Under the pieces are notes generated by a model, which worked only from the letters and a program-made list of their open reading frames with translations, was not told the origin of the DNA and did not search any database. From Mermis nigrescens (Eukaryota > Nematoda > Enoplea > Mermithida > Mermithidae): a stretch of 64,000 nucleotides of DNA. The position numbers were made by a program, and so were the translations under genes. Of the stretch, positions 1-13,341 are shown piece by piece; position 1 is the first letter of the stretch, and each line of letters starts with the position of its first letter. The stretch covers positions 124,001 through 188,000 of the forward strand of contig JAVLUZ010000329.1 of NCBI GenBank assembly GCA_036768485.1, given 5' to 3'.

Positions 1-201
1 TGAAAAGTCTGGCTCCAGCAGCAGATCTTTTAATTTTTCTATATAAAGTTGTTAGTCGCCAAAGGCGTTGTCTTTCGCTCGACGATTTCCTGGACGAGGA
101 CATATACTTTTATAAGCCTTTTTGGCATTTTGAGTAGCTATATTTTTTACTTCCATCATAATATGCTTGAACCAGGACGTTTTCGATTTAATCGCATTCA
201 G

Positions 202-330
202 CCCAGCCTGAGATTCCAAACAAACGCTCTCAAGTGAAACGACGCGGTGTAAAAAGGCGAGCTGAGGAGTCGGACGGCGTGGATGAGCATCCTATTAGGA
301 AGAAACCTATCTGTGATAACAGTATGGAAG
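202..330 (+). CDS. Candidate internal exon, lysine/arginine-rich nuclear-type protein
   Basis: A stretch with a plausible acceptor (cattcag before 202) and a strong donor (GTACGT from 331) holds one open frame of 42 codons starting after two bases and ending after one base of a codon. The peptide is strongly charged, with a bipartite basic cluster (KRSQVKRRGVKRR) followed by an acidic patch (EESDGVDE) and a second basic run (IRKKP), which looks like a nuclear localisation region. I do not recognise the family. An upstream stretch (50-110) also looks codon-like but its phase does not join cleanly in the acidic-looking frame. The next exon would lie beyond the minisatellite. It could be a chance open frame; composition and the donor argue for a real exon. 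Confidence 0.42.
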
Positions 331-569
331 GTACGTATGACCACACCTGGGCAACGCACCCATATCGCCCTCAACCGGCAATGGGCCGGACCAATCCTGC
401 AACGGGGCGAAGGGTCTCTGGGATGGGGGCTATGTTTTGTACATGGGCATAGATACATGCTGAAGGTCGATTGACAGTCTAAATATGACGACTTGAGAAG
501 CAAATGTGCAAACTACTTATGCTACCTATGTACCAAGTAACCTTTTTCCAAGTGCATGGCAACTCCAGA

Positions 570-3500
570 TAACCCTTTTTGAGAAGCAGTCCACCTTTTT
601 TGAGGACCGACTAACCTATTTATTAAAGCACCAAGCTTTTTTGGGAACCGACCAACCTTTTTTAAGTAGCAGACAACCTTTCTTGCGAACCGACCAACCT
701 TTTCGTGGAACCAGCCAACCTTCTTTGGGAACCGACCAACCTTTTTAAGGGGACAGCCAACCTTTTTAAGGAACCAGCCAATTTTTTCTGTGAACCGACC
801 AACCTTTTTAAGGGAGCAGGCAACCTTTTCAAGGGACCAGCCAACATTTCTTGGGAACCGACCAACTTTTATAAGGGAGCAGGCAACTTTTTTTGGAAAC
901 CATCCAACCTTTTCATGGGAGCAGACAACCTTTTTGGGAACCAACCAACCTTTTTTGGGAACCGACCAACCTTTTTCGGAACCAGCCAACCTTTTTGGGA
1001 ACCGACCAACCTTTTTAGGGAGCAGGCAACCTTTTTAGGGAACCGACCAACCTTTCTTGGGAACCAACCAACCTTTTTAAGGGAACCAGGCAACCTTTTT
1101 GGGAACCAGACCAACCTTTTTGGGAACCAACCAACCTTTTTTGGGAACCGACCAACCTTTTTAAGGGACCAGCCAACCTTTTAAGGGAGCAGGCAACCTT
1201 TCTTGGGAACCGACCAACCTTTATAAGGGAGCAGGACAACCTTTTCTGGGAACCAGCCAACCTTTTCATGGAAGCAGCCAACCTTTTTTGGAACCGACCA
1301 ACCTTTTTAAGGGACCAGCCAACCTTTTTCGGAGAACGCGAACCAACCTTTTTAAGGAACCAGCCAACCTTTTTTGGGAACCAGACCAACCTTTTTCAGG
1401 GAGCCAGCCAACCTTTTTGGGAACCGACCAACCTTTTTAAGGAACCAGCCAACCTTCTTTGAGAACCCACCAACCTTTTTAAGGGAGCAGGAAATCTTTT
1501 TAGGGAACCAGCCAACCTTTTCGTGGAACCAGCCAACCTTTTTTGGGAACCAACCAACCTTTTTTGGGAACCGACCAACCTTTTTAAGGGACCAGCCAAC
1601 CTTTTTAGGGGAGCAGGCAACCTTTTTTGCGAACCGACCAACCTTTTTAAGGGAACAGGAAACCTTTTTTGGGAACCAGCCAACCTTTTCGTGGAACCAG
1701 CCAACCTTTTTTGGGAACCGACCAACCTTTTTAAGATACCAGCCAACCTTTTTAAGGGACGCAACCTTTTTTGGGAACCAACCAACCTTTTTGGAGACAG
1801 CCAACCTTTTTGAGAACCGACCAACCTTTTTAAGGGAGCAGGCAACCTTTTTTGGGAACCGACCAACCTTTTTAAGGAACCAGCCAACCTTCTTTGAGAA
1901 CCGACCAACCTTTTTAAGGGAGCAGGCAACCTGTTTTGGGAACCAGCCAACCTTTTCGTGGAACCAGCCAACCTTTTTTGGGAACCGACCAACCTTTTTG
2001 GGAACCGACCAACCTTTTTAAGGAACCAGCCAACCTTTTTAAGGGAGCAGGCAACCTTTTTTGAGAACCGACCAACCTTTTTAAGGGAGCAGGCAACCTT
2101 TTTTGGGAACCAGCCAACCTTTTCGTGGAACCAGCCAACCTTTTTTGGGAACCAACCAACCTTTTTGGGAACCGACCAACCTTTTTAGAGAACCGAGCCA
2201 ACCTTTTTAAGGGAGCGGCAACCTTTTTGAGAACCGACCAACCTTTTTAAGGGAGCAGGCAACCTTTTTGGGAACCGACCAACCTTTTTAAGGAACCAGC
2301 CAACCTTCTTTGAGAACCCACCAACCTTTTTAAGGGAGCAGGAAATCTTTTTAGGGAACCAGCCAACCTTTTCGTGGAACCAGCCAACCTTTTTTGGGAA
2401 CCAACCAACCTTTTTTGGGAACCGACCAACCTTTTTAAGGGACCAGCCAACCTTTTTAAGGGAGCAGGCAACCTTTTTTGCGAACCGACCAACCTTTTTA
2501 AGGGAGCAGGCAACCTTTTTGGGAACCAGCCAACCTTTTCGTGGAACCAGCCAACTTTTTTGGGAACCGACCAACCTTTTTAAGGGAGCAGGCAACCTGT
2601 TTTGAGGAACCAGCCAACCTTTTTGGGAACCGACCAACCTTTTTAAGGAACCAGCCAACCTTTTTTGAGAACCGACCAGCCTTTTTAAAGGAGCAGGCAA
2701 CCTTTTTGGGAACCGACCAACCTTTTTAAGGAACCAGCCAACCTTCTTTGAGAACCGACCAACCTTTTTAAGGGAGCAGGCAACCTGTTTTGGGAACCAG
2801 CCAACCTTTTCGTGGAACCAGCCAACCTTTTTTGGGAACCGACCAACCTTTTTAAGGGAGCCGGCCAACCTTTTTAGGGAACCAGCCAACCGTTTTAGTG
2901 GAATCGGCCAACCTTTTTGGGAACCAGACCAACCTTTTTAAGGGAGCAGGCAACCTTTTTTGGGAACCGGCCAACCTTTTAGCGGCAACCTTTTCGTGGA
3001 ACCAGCCAACCTTTTTGGGAACCGACCAACCTTTTTAAGGTACCAGCCAACCTTTTTAAGGGAGCGGCAACCTTTTTGGAACCGACCATCTTTTTAAGGG
3101 AGCAGGCAACCTTCTTTGAGAACCGACCAACCTTTTTAATGGAGCAGGCAACCTTTTTGGGAACCGGCCAACCTTTTTAGGGAACCGACCAACCTTCTTT
3201 GAGGAACCCACCAACCTTTTTAAGGGAGCAGGCAACCTTTTTAGGGAACCAGCCAACCTTTTCGTGGAACCAGCCAACCTTTTTTGGGAACCAACCAACC
3301 TTTTTGGGAACCGACCAACCTTTTAAGGGACCAGCCAACCTTTTTAGGGAGCGGGCAACCTTTTTTGCGAACCGACCAACCTTTTTAGGGAGCAGGAAAC
3401 CTTTTTTTGGGAACCAGCCAACCTTTTTGGGAACCGAGCCTACCTTTTTAAGGAGACCAGGCCAATCCTTTTTAAGGGAGCAGGCAACCTTTTTTGAGAA

Positions 3501-4790
3501 CCGACCAACCTTTTTAAGGGAGCCAGGCAACCTTTTTTGGGAACCAGCCAACCTTTTTAGGGAACCGACCTACCTTTTTGGGAACCAGACCAACCTTTTT
3601 AGGGGAGCGGGCAACCTTTTTTGCGAACCGACCAACCTTTTTAAGGGAGCAGGAAACTTTTTTTGGGAACCAGCCAACCTTTTCGTGGAACCAGCCAACC
3701 TTTTTGGGAACCAACCAACCTTTTTTGGGAACCGACCAACCTTTTTAAGATACCAGCCAACCTTTTTAAGGGAGCGGCAACCTTTTTTGAGAACCGACCA
3801 GCCTTTTTAAAGGAGCAGGCAACCTTTTTTGGGAACCGACCATCCTTTTTAAGGAACCAGCCAACCTTCTTTGAGAACCGACCAACCTTTTTAAGGGAGC
3901 AGGCAACCTGTTTTGGGAACCAGCCAACCTTTTCATGGAACCAGCCAACCTTTTTGAGTAGCGAGGCAAACTTTTTGGGAACCAGCCAACCTTTTATTGG
4001 AACCAGCCAACCTTCTTTGGGAACCGACCAACCTTTTTAAGGGAGCAGGCAACCTTTTTTGGGAACCAGCCAACCTTTTAGTGGAACCAGCCAACCTTTT
4101 TTGGGAACCGACCAACCTTTTTAAGGGAGCAGGCAACCTTTTTGGGAACCAGCCAACCTTTTCGTGGAACCAGCCAACCTTTTTTGGGAACCGACCAACC
4201 TTTTTAAGGAACCAGCCAACCTTCTTTGAGAACCCACCAACCTTTTTAAGGGAGCAGGCAACCTTTTTGCGAACCAGCCAACCTTTTCGTGGAACCAGCT
4301 AACCTTTTCTGGGAACCAACCAACCTTTTTTGGGAACCGACTAACCTTTTTAAGGGAACAGGCAACCTTTTTCGGGAACCAGCTAACCTTTTCGTGGAAC
4401 CAGCCAACCTTTTTTGGGAACCGACCAACCTTTTTAAGGAACCAGTCAACCTTTTTGGGGACTCACAAACCTGTTTAAGGAACCAGCCAACCTTTTTCAC
4501 GAGCCAGACAAACTTTTCTCAAGAACCAGGCAACCAAGCTACCATTTTTCAGAAACCAGGGAACCTTTTTCAAGAACGAGGCAACTTTTATGAACCGAGC
4601 AACCTTTTTTCAAAAACCAGAACCTTTTTTAAAAACCAGGCAACTTTTTCTCATGAGCCAGACAATCTTTTCTTCAAAAACCAGACAACCTTTTGCTGGA
4701 ACCAGTCAGCCTTTTTCAAGAAGCAGGCAACCTATTTCAGGGATCAGGCAACCTTTTCTCAGAAACCAGATAACATCTCAAAAAACAGGA
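570..4790. repeat. Giant 21-bp minisatellite (CCAACCTTTTT core)
   Basis: About 4.2 kb of tandem units of 20-22 bp around the core AACCTTTTTNGGGAACC. Three variants alternate: one with AACCGACC, one with GAGCAGGC and one with AACCAGCC, the last often after TTTTCGTGG. They recur in blocks of several units, which is a higher-order structure. The first 40 bp and the last 300 bp (from about 4480) are degenerate. The typical 21-bp unit is seven codons with no stop in several frames, so both strands give long open frames encoding periodic peptides (for example NLFWEPT, or KKVGRFP on the other strand). These break wherever a unit is 20 or 22 bp, so I do not treat them as genes. Confidence 0.97.
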
Positions 4791-4799
4791 AACTTCTTT

Positions 4800-6168
<1,369 letters not shown>

Positions 6169-6257
6169 AAAATTTTGCTTAGTAACAATTACGCGTTAAA
6201 ATTACATAAACTTAAATTATTATTAGTGCGACCGACGTTTGTTGCCTAAGTTTAAAT

Positions 6258-6687
6258 CACGGTTCTATTTTGTACTCTGCAAAGATTTTTCCCGATGTAC
6301 AAAGATTTTTTAGGACCGTCTTTGTACATATACAAAGATTCTTGGGAGGACAAAAATTGCAAAAAAAGGTCTAAAATTCGCAAAAATTAGTAATTGTGTG
6401 TTCTATATATCTTTATAATGGCAGAAATTGCATTTCAAAAGGAAAAATGTCAAATTTTTCGGCGCTTCGCGCCGTTTTAAGACTATTCTTAATGATTTTT
6501 GTCCTTAGAAACCCAGAAATTAGCTAAAATACACTACCAAAAGTTCGAACAACTCTGTTTTTGCCACACAAAAATCGCTACTGTACCATATTATAGTACC
6601 CCAAAATTTATGTGTACAAAATGTATAAAGACTTTTTGGGGACCATCTTTGTACATGTACAAACGGACCTTGTACAAAAAAACACTG
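6258..6687 (+). mobile_element. hAT-like MITE, family B (TTTGTACA-rich)
   Basis: A 430-bp element whose 3' terminus (AAAAAACACTG) matches the inverted terminus CAGTGTTTTTTTGTAC seen in better copies. It is flanked by related 8-bp repeats (gtttaaat at 6250-6257, gtttgaac at 6688-6695, 6 of 8 identical). Internally it has several TTTGTACA/TGTACAAA words and a GGCGCTTCGCGCC hairpin at about 6460. It has no coding capacity. Full or partial copies also lie at 8446-9498, 17813-18258, 19785-20226 and 45844-46523. Confidence 0.78.
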
Positions 6688-6699
6688 GTTTGAACTGGT

Positions 6700-7850
6700 T
6701 TTATAATCGGTTTATATTAATTCAAGAATTGGCATTCATGTATAAGATTTCTTGAAGTAGACTATATCTATTAATTAACATGACAACACCTTCGGCCCAG
6801 CTTTTTTAGCACAACCCGCATTAGCATTCGTGTTAACTAATATTTTTTCCATTAGCACGGAATGACTTATGTACATTAGCCGCTCTTTTTTACCTGTATA
6901 ACACATACGGTGTCAAAAGGTGCATGTTCTTTTGTTTTTCAATATAGCTGTATGAGAATGACGTGATATTCTGCAGATCAATGGTTTGTTTGTATTATTG
7001 TCAGTACAATTAGATTTGAAGCAACCAAAAAATTCACGCTAGGTCACAATTATTGACTTCTTAATGCTCAGTGGACACAGAAAGCTGAGACTTTCGTATC
7101 TATACCACATCAGAAACGAAAAGGCAGTTGCCATGTACTAATTTAATCTGACAACAGACGCTACTACGCTTTCTGTATGAATTGAATGATAAGTAAACAA
7201 ACATAAGGAAGCTAATTTTGTTTTCAATGAACAGAAAACAATGCGAAGTTGTCAGACAGTAAATTATTTTGTGCTGGAAACCTTTAAACAAATAGACGAG
7301 GAAAATGCATAACCATTTAGATTACAAGAAGATTTTTTCAATTTTTTCCCTTTTCTTTTTTTAGTATTTGCTCTTTTATCTATCTATTTATTTACTTATT
7401 AATTTTTTTCTCATTTTCTTTTTTCTTTTCTTTTTTCTTTTTTTTATTTGACTTTGTATCCGTTAGGAAGTCGTGCTAATGGCTAAAATTTTTATTAGCA
7501 TGGGGCAACCTTCATTAGAGTGGTGTTAAAAACGTGCGCCAGCCAATTTTTCGTTTTCCGTTTGCTGGAGGTCAGGAAGTGAAAAACAGCAGAAGCGAGA
7601 GCTAGAACCTGCGCTTTGATCGATCCCTAATAAACATTGACAAAAACTTACGAATTCATCAGAGTCCAGTTTCGACTGTTGAGAAATCAGCCGTGAAGTT
7701 AATTTACTCATAGATTTTTATGTCTGACTACGAAATTGAGCATAAAATTTTGATTTATTTGCAATTATTCTTTTTCATTGAAAATGTCTTGCAAAGAAGT
7801 GCTGAAAATGCTATCATCATTAAGTATTCTAATTTTTTACGATATACGAG
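6700..7850. other. No clear gene; one exon-like fragment on the minus strand
   Basis: Mostly unique AT-rich sequence with a pyrimidine-rich patch at 7335-7450. On the minus strand 7711-7652 reads as ATG plus 19 further codons (MSKLTSRLISQQSKLDSDEF) followed by a strong donor GTAAGT. That is compatible with a first coding exon, but I recognise no family and see no partner exon, so it is not called. Confidence 0.4.
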
Positions 7851-7851
7851 C

Positions 7852-8437
7852 AGGCCCTTTTCCAGGACGGACCGCTTTCTCTCCAAAATGGAAAATTTTT
7901 TTGATTTCACAAGTGTCTCCCGAAAGAAAGAAATGATAAATTCGTGAATTGCGTCTAAAACATCGCCAAAACATGTTTTTGAGGTAATTTTGAGCAAGAA
8001 AAGGCAAATATTTCAGGCGCTTTGCGCTGAATTTATTGTTTATAGTGTATATAGTTTTGGTCTCCTAAACCGTTCAAAATCATTCAAATTTGAGTTAGAC
8101 ATCAAGAGCATGTCAATTTTTCAGGCGCTCCGCGCAGGATTTGTTGTTCTGGTGTAGTTTTTATCTTCCAAACTGCTCAAAACCGATCAATTTTACATAA
8201 GGTATGACATGAAAAGCATTAAGTTTTTCCTGACGCCTTGCGCTGGATTTATCGTTTTATCTATAGCTTCTGTCTTTATTCGATCAAAACTGCTCAAATT
8301 TGATTTATGACATGAATGACATAAATTTAATTCCGGCGCAATTTTTTGTTCATGTATAGTTTCTGTCTTCAAGCCCGCTCAAAACCGCTCAAATTTGAGT
8401 TAGACATGAAGAAAATAATAAATTTGTTTAGCACTCT
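7852..8437. mobile_element. Degenerate family-D element with tandem hairpin units
   Basis: It starts with CAGGCCC, like the family-D terminus at 15943. It contains four tandem units of about 110-120 bp, each carrying a decayed GGCGCTTCGCGCC hairpin (about 8010, 8124, 8240, 8335) followed by a shared block (CTCAAAACCGCTCAAATTTG). The same units in inverse orientation form the interior of the element at 30415-31117. No target duplication was found and the right end is lost. Confidence 0.6.
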
Positions 8438-8445
8438 GCCTGCAC

Positions 8446-9498
8446 CAGTGCTTTTGTTTTGTACAAGGTCAGTTCAGTGACCGATCTAGGATTTTCCTAA
8501 GAGGAACGGTATCCCAATACAGTCAAAAATAGGTTCTAAAAATTTGCCTTCAACGCGCGAAATAGCGATTTCCATGTTTTACACGGTATACTTTTATATA
8601 AAATCACTTTTGACGCAATATTTTTCTTGAAATTTTAAAATCTTCGACAATTTTGTGCGAAAAAATCATTAAATTTCTTTGACTTTAACAAAAATCTGGC
8701 ACGAAGCGCCGGAAAATTTGTGAAATTAAGGCGGATGAACGTGTAGAAGCATGATTTACTGCTTGATTTAATGTATTTATAGCATTTGATGCGAAACATC
8801 GAAATTTTTAATTGAAAATAGAAAAAAACTATGCGAAAATAGCTGTTTCTGCTGTTAAAATTGTTTTGAAACCTACATGAACAGAAAATGGCTTCCAGGT
8901 CGCCAAAAAAGTAAATAAATGTCATTAGGAGGTACATCATACCGGAAAATTTTGAGAAGTAATGGTCACTGACGGCCAAAAATCATCGCAAATTGCACAT
9001 CCATTCTTCATCTCGCCAAACATTTTGGCTAATGGGGAGGGGGCGGCCGCCCCTCCGCCCCCTCCCTAAAATCCGCCCCTGGGCCCGTTTGTACATGTAC
9101 AAAGATGTTTCCTTAAAGTCTTTGTACATTTTGTACACACAAATTTTTGGGTACTATCATATGGTACAGTAGCTATTTTAGTGTGGCAAAACAGAATTAT
9201 TCAACCTTTGGTAGTGTGTTTTAGCTCATTTCTGGGTTTCTGAGGGCAAAAATCACTAATAATCGTCTCAAAACGGCGAAATTTGATATTTTTCCTTCAA
9301 AAATGCAATTTCTGACATTATGAAGATATATAGAACACACAATTACTCATTTGGGCGCGAAGCGCTGAAAAATTTTGTGAATTTCAAAACTTTTTTTGCA
9401 GTTTTTGCCTTCCTAAAAATCTTTGTACATGTATAAAGACGGCTACAAAAAGTCTTTGTACATCGGGAAAAATCTTTGCCGAATACAAAAACCGTGCA
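8446..9498 (-). mobile_element. hAT-like MITE, family B, interrupted by a nested element
   Basis: It has family-B termini (CAGTGCTTTTGTTTTGTAC at the left; the degenerate terminus after GCCGAATACAAAAA at the right) with nearly identical 8-bp flanks gcctgcac / gtctgcac. The middle is split by the 607-bp element at 8475-9081. Once that is removed the flanking parts rejoin the family consensus (TGTACAAGGTC + CGTTTGTACATG). The exact right boundary is uncertain by a few bases. Confidence 0.72.
8475..9081. mobile_element. Nested family-G element (CAGNGGCGGATTT-type)
   Basis: It begins CAGTGACCGATCTAGG and ends CCGCCCCTG. Flanks ggtcagtt and ggcccgtt are diverged copies of one 8-bp target (family-B consensus ggtccgtt), so this inserted into an existing MITE. 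It has a GC-rich palindromic patch near 9040-9065 (GGGGCGGCCGCCCC) and one hairpin motif at about 8700. It is homologous to the element interrupted at 27403-29292 and to 58880-59370. No transposase frame is seen. Confidence 0.72.
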
Positions 9499-9499
9499 G

Positions 9500-10470
9500 T
9501 CTGCACCGAATTATCCATTTCCTGTTTTGTTTTTCCTAGCAAAACACAAACATTAAATACAAAGTCAAAAGTTAAGAAATTGTTTGTCGATGGAATGGTA
9601 AAAAATCACTGTTACAGATAGTTGAAACGATAGAGATTTGTTTTGTATGAGAATAAAATAAAGTGAAAATTTTTTGAAATTTTTTAAACAGTTTTTCTTC
9701 GCCATTGTGTAGAGCTCGCCAAGATACGGGAAAAGGGCATTTATTTTAGCTCATCTCCAAATGATTCTCGAGATGACTTCAAAAATTTTCGCCCCCCCGG
9801 AATAAAATCCTGAATATGGACCAGTATCCGAGTATCCAAGAATTAGGCAACCTTTTTTGAAAAGTGACCAACCAACCTAAAAATTGGATGCTGCAACGGG
9901 GCGACGCTCTGGCCATTGCCCAGGTATGCTGGGGGGGTATTCGGTCTTCTGGGGGTTGCACATACCCAACCCCCATGTGTGGTCTGAATTAAGTCCAAAA
10001 AATTCAAAATTGAAAAAGGATCGAAAAATTAGTGGTGGAGCGAGAAAAACACTTTTTTATACGTTCGTCAAGTTCTATTCATTGGTATCAGAAACTCGCA
10101 GAATGACGAAAAAATCGCAGAAATTTTATCCTGGGAACCTTCCAGCGCCAATCTATGGATGTGTGCAACATACATGTCAGAGGTGGGATGGGAGACCCCC
10201 ACCCAAAGTCAGCCGTCCCCCGATCCCCCAAAGCCGGAAAATTTTTGATCCTCCGCCCAATTTCTCGATTTTGGGGGAAAAAATCGAATTTTTCGGCGGA
10301 TAGTAGACGATCTTTGGTCGTTTTTGGCCAAAAATTGAGGTCATTTACCCCCCCCACCCCTCTAAAAATAGCCGGGGACCACCCTCCAGATAATTTTGAG
10401 CCGTTACGTATTTGGTAGGCAAGGCCAAAATTTTAAGGGGCAACGATAATGCTCTAACGACAAAAAATTG
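9500..10470. repeat. Mosaic of truncated repeats
   Basis: 9700-9835 resembles the right end of family D. 9840-9885 holds two or three orphan units of the 0.57-4.8 kb minisatellite (AGGCAACCTTTTTTG), next to a module shared with position about 392 (GCAACGGGGCGA). 9905-9990 resembles a family-A end (CCCCCATGTGTGG). 10170-10420 is a GGGGGT-rich repeat also found at 13190-13275, 19570-19785 and 50760-51335. No gene is seen. Confidence 0.6.
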
Positions 10471-11241
10471 ACGGTATGGGAAAAATCGTTTTGGAGACAT
10501 TTCCTCGTCATACCATAGTCACCGACATTAAAATAAAATTAGAAAAAAAGAAAATTTTCCGAGAATTCAAAAGGTTCAGCAAAATTCATATGGCTAGTTC
10601 TAGGAGCCTAAATCCTCATTCGTATGGATGCTTGCAATGTGTATTCACACGATTTTTGCAGCCAAGTTATTTGTAATGTATGACATACGTTTACTGGTTG
10701 CTACATGTTCTTTAAAAATGATCAGAGATTTCAATTGCAGAGTCGAGGCAAATGCAATAAGAATTTGAAGACTGCAATATTAATTAAAACTAGGTTTGAC
10801 TCGTTTAGAATTCAGATTAAAATGCGTTTCCCTATTTCCAAGTCGTTGCAATCTTTTGAAGCATGAATTTTTATACACATTTTAAAACTTGGTATTGCTT
10901 AGCAAATAGCGAGGGTTAGCGCAATTTTCGTGTCTATCAATTTTTTGGGGGATCTTTTAGATTCTATGGGGTGCAGTCCAGACCCCAGATCCTCACGCCT
11001 ATGGTGAGGTGAAATAGGGAGTTTTTAGTAGATCACCTTGTATCTGATTACATTCTGTTTGCTATAGATACGCTCTAATTTTCGTTTGAACTCTGAGCTA
11101 TTTATAGCTCTTTTGAATAATTTTTGGAGAACATAAGTAGAAGCGAAACCTGCCGATGTCACCCTACCTGTTTACATGCGCTGTGCTATATGCTATATGG
11201 TACACATCGTTTTACATATGCAGTCAAAATTTCTAAAATAC
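10471..11241. other. Region 3' of TRMT61A exon 3, no feature recognised
   Basis: AT-rich sequence immediately downstream, on the minus strand, of TRMT61A exon 3. If the gene were collinear its last exon should lie here or further left. I found no stretch reading like the expected C-terminal sequence. Confidence 0.55.
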
Positions 11242-11393
11242 CTGCAAATAGAAGAGTTCTTCAGCGCCAAACATGCAAAGGGTACGACTTCCCAAGGAGC
11301 AGGCAAATCTAGGAAAACTGCATCAGCCGATTGAGTCAGGCCGAAACCTTCGACGCAAACATTCCGATTGTACAGAACAACACATGGTGTATT
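11242..11393 (-). CDS. TRMT61A: tRNA m1A58 methyltransferase catalytic subunit, exon 3
   Basis: The acceptor is ttttcttttcag before 11393 and the donor GTATTT follows 11242. It encodes 50 codons plus two bases. The diagnostic stretch is ADAVFLDLPAPWEVVPFA, the conserved block after the SAM-binding part of Trm61/TRMT61A (ADAVFLDIPSPWEA in human), containing the catalytic/SAM-site aspartate region. It follows exon 2 in phase 0 and ends in phase 2, leaving an AG codon start that the C-terminal exon should complete. The linker to NVCVEGFGL is about three residues shorter than in the human protein. Intron 2 (11394-13341) is filled with short transposons. The protein pairs with TRMT6 to make m1A58 in the T-loop of tRNA. 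Confidence 0.88.
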
Positions 11394-11442
11394 CTGAAAA
11401 GAAAAAATATAGACAGAACAATTGATTTGTCTATTATATGCA

Positions 11443-11861
11443 CAGGCACGTAGCTGGCCGTCCTATTTCGGGGGGACCAAAACCAATTTTGGGGGAATAA
11501 GCCCAAAAAGGCCAGAAATAGCACGAATTAATGTTTAAAAAGTCATTTTTTCCGATTTTTCTGAATTTTGGGGGGTCCGGACCATAGGTGGGCAGCACCA
11601 AAATTCTGGGGGGCGAAAAAATTTTCAAAGGTCAAAAATTGGTCTTAAAACTGGTCGTAGGGCGAAAAAACACCATTTTTCGACGTTTCTCATCGAGCAC
11701 TATCCAATGGCATCAAAAAATCGCCAAAAAAGCAGAAAAAATTTCAAAATTTGAATTCTGGGGGTATTTTGATTTCTGGGGGGTATTTCAACTTCTGGGG
11801 GTGCATACCCCCAAACCCCCACGCCCATGTGTGGTCCGGACCCCCCAGAGCTAGGTGCCTG
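11443..11861. mobile_element. hAT-like MITE, family C, with exact TSD
   Basis: Termini CAGGCACGTAGCTGG and (inverted) CAGGCACCTAGCTCT are flanked by perfect 8-bp duplications tatatgca (11435-11442 and 11862-11869). It is interrupted by the family-A element 11583-11833. A clean short copy of the same family is at 51852-51983. It lies in TRMT61A intron 2. Confidence 0.9.
11583..11833 (+). mobile_element. Family-A MITE nested in family C
   Basis: A 251-bp element starting CATAGGTGGGCAGCACC and ending GCCCATGTGTG, flanked by exact 8-bp duplications gtccggac (11575-11582, 11834-11841). The interior has runs of G/C (TTCTGGGGG, CCCCCACGCCC) and a conserved core (ACGTTTCTCATCGAGCACTA). There is no open frame. 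Confidence 0.9.
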
Positions 11862-11907
11862 TATATGCAGCGTGTCGAATCGAAAGACAATCGTAAAAGG
11901 TGATAGA

Positions 11908-12049
11908 CACACATGGGCGTAGGGATCGGGGGTCAACCCCAGAATCTGAAAGCCCCCGAATCGATAGACTCCCAGAATTGAATTTTTGGTGCTATTTTTG
12001 GCGATTTTGCCCCATTGGACCTCCAGAATTTTGTTGCTGCCCACGTACT
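11908..12049 (-). mobile_element. Family-A MITE, internally deleted
   Basis: It starts CACACATGGGCGTAGGG and ends TTGCTGCCCACGTACT, so both family-A termini are present in reverse orientation but only 142 bp remain. The flanks gtgataga and gtgataag are near-identical. Confidence 0.72.
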
Positions 12050-12553
12050 GTGATAAGAGCTCCATCGCAAATGGATTATCTCCTTGAAACGTACATAGGA
12101 ACTGGCCATAGAAATTAATTACCGATTTTGAACTTTTGTTGGCTAGCGAATCGGAATTCAAAACAGTAGCTTTTCCTTGTTCAATAAATAAATTCAACTA
12201 CACATGAATAGCTTTACGAGCTAACCTGAAATCGGAGCATCATGCTGCGCCTTGCGTAACACTGAGAGAAATTTAAAGAAAATTTGTCAATGTATATCGA
12301 AACTGAATGGCGTTTTAAGAGGCCCATAATTTCTGGGAATAAACAAAGGCACAATGGGCGGCTGATTTTAAAGTTACAATCACATTCGCTTTGAAAATTC
12401 TTGCAGAGCCGCCAGAGTATTAATTCAACCCACTTTAAAAGATATCCCAAGAAAAAGTTGAAACTGCGCTGGTTCTCTGTAAAAAACACTATTTATCTTA
12501 GAATAACCTATACAATAACGATGGACTTTTACATGCAAGTAACGGCTCACCAT

Positions 12554-12813
12554 CACACATGGGCGTGGGGGGATCTGGGGGGTCTGGACCCCCCAGAAAC
12601 CAAAAGACCCCCCAGAAATCAAAAGACGCCCCCCAGAAATCAATTTTTGAAAATTTTTTTCGTTTTTTTCGCAATTTTTTGATGCCAATAGATAGTGCTT
12701 GATGAGAAACGTCGAAAAATGGTGTTTTTATCGCCATATCACCATTTTTAAGGCCATTTTTTGACCTTCAAAAAAATCTTGGACCCCCAGAATTTTCTTG
12801 CTGCCCACGTATG
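12554..12813 (-). mobile_element. Family-A MITE with exact TSD
   Basis: A 260-bp element from CACACATGGGCGTGGGG to CTGCCCACGTATG, flanked by perfect 8-bp repeats ctcaccat (12546-12553, 12814-12821). It lies in TRMT61A intron 2. A GGGGGT-type repeat follows at 13190-13275. Confidence 0.92.
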
Positions 12814-13341
12814 CTCACCATTCCAGGGATGGGTTCCCCGGCCATTTTAAGGGGTAATTGAATATTAAATTGAGAAATCCTATTATTTTAGACTTTTTGT
12901 CTGATCTTGACTATTTAGGTAGTGTCATGATGTGCGTTGTGCACTGAACATATAATATACCATAAATAAATGTTGCTTTGTTCTCATATTCCTTCACAAG
13001 ATGAACATTATGTGTGTACATACATAAGAACCGATTTCTGGTTTCTGACGTTGAAATATATATTTCGCGGCTATTCAATTTATTATAATAAAATTCAAAT
13101 ATAATCAATTTAATTTAATTTTAACATAATTTAGTTTTTTAGGCCAAAAAACACCTTAAAACGGTTAGAAAATTCAATTTTTTAAAAAATCAGGGTGGGT
13201 CAAAGACGTTCTGGCTTTGGTGGATAGGGGGACGGCCAACTTTGGATAGGGGATCCCCAATCCCCCTGTCACATGCCCAGACTTCTATCAAACAAAAAAT
13301 TTTATTAATCTGAATAAGCAGCAATAATGTAAGATACCTAC

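Noticed and set aside
570..4790. Many long open frames on both strands with repeated NLF/KKVG/KRLVGSQ peptides
   Set aside because: They are translations of a 21-bp minisatellite without stops; they change frame whenever unit length changes.
7526..7711. Minus-strand frame containing RFCCFSLPDLQQT, reminiscent of the RFCxFSPCIEQ block missing from TRMT61A
   Set aside because: The match is short, needs gaps, is followed by a stop within ten residues, and lacks the downstream residues that the exon at 49442 encodes. It probably arose by chance; only a genomic search could say otherwise.
9040..9070. GC-rich palindrome as a replication or regulatory site
   Set aside because: It is a shared internal part of family-G transposons.
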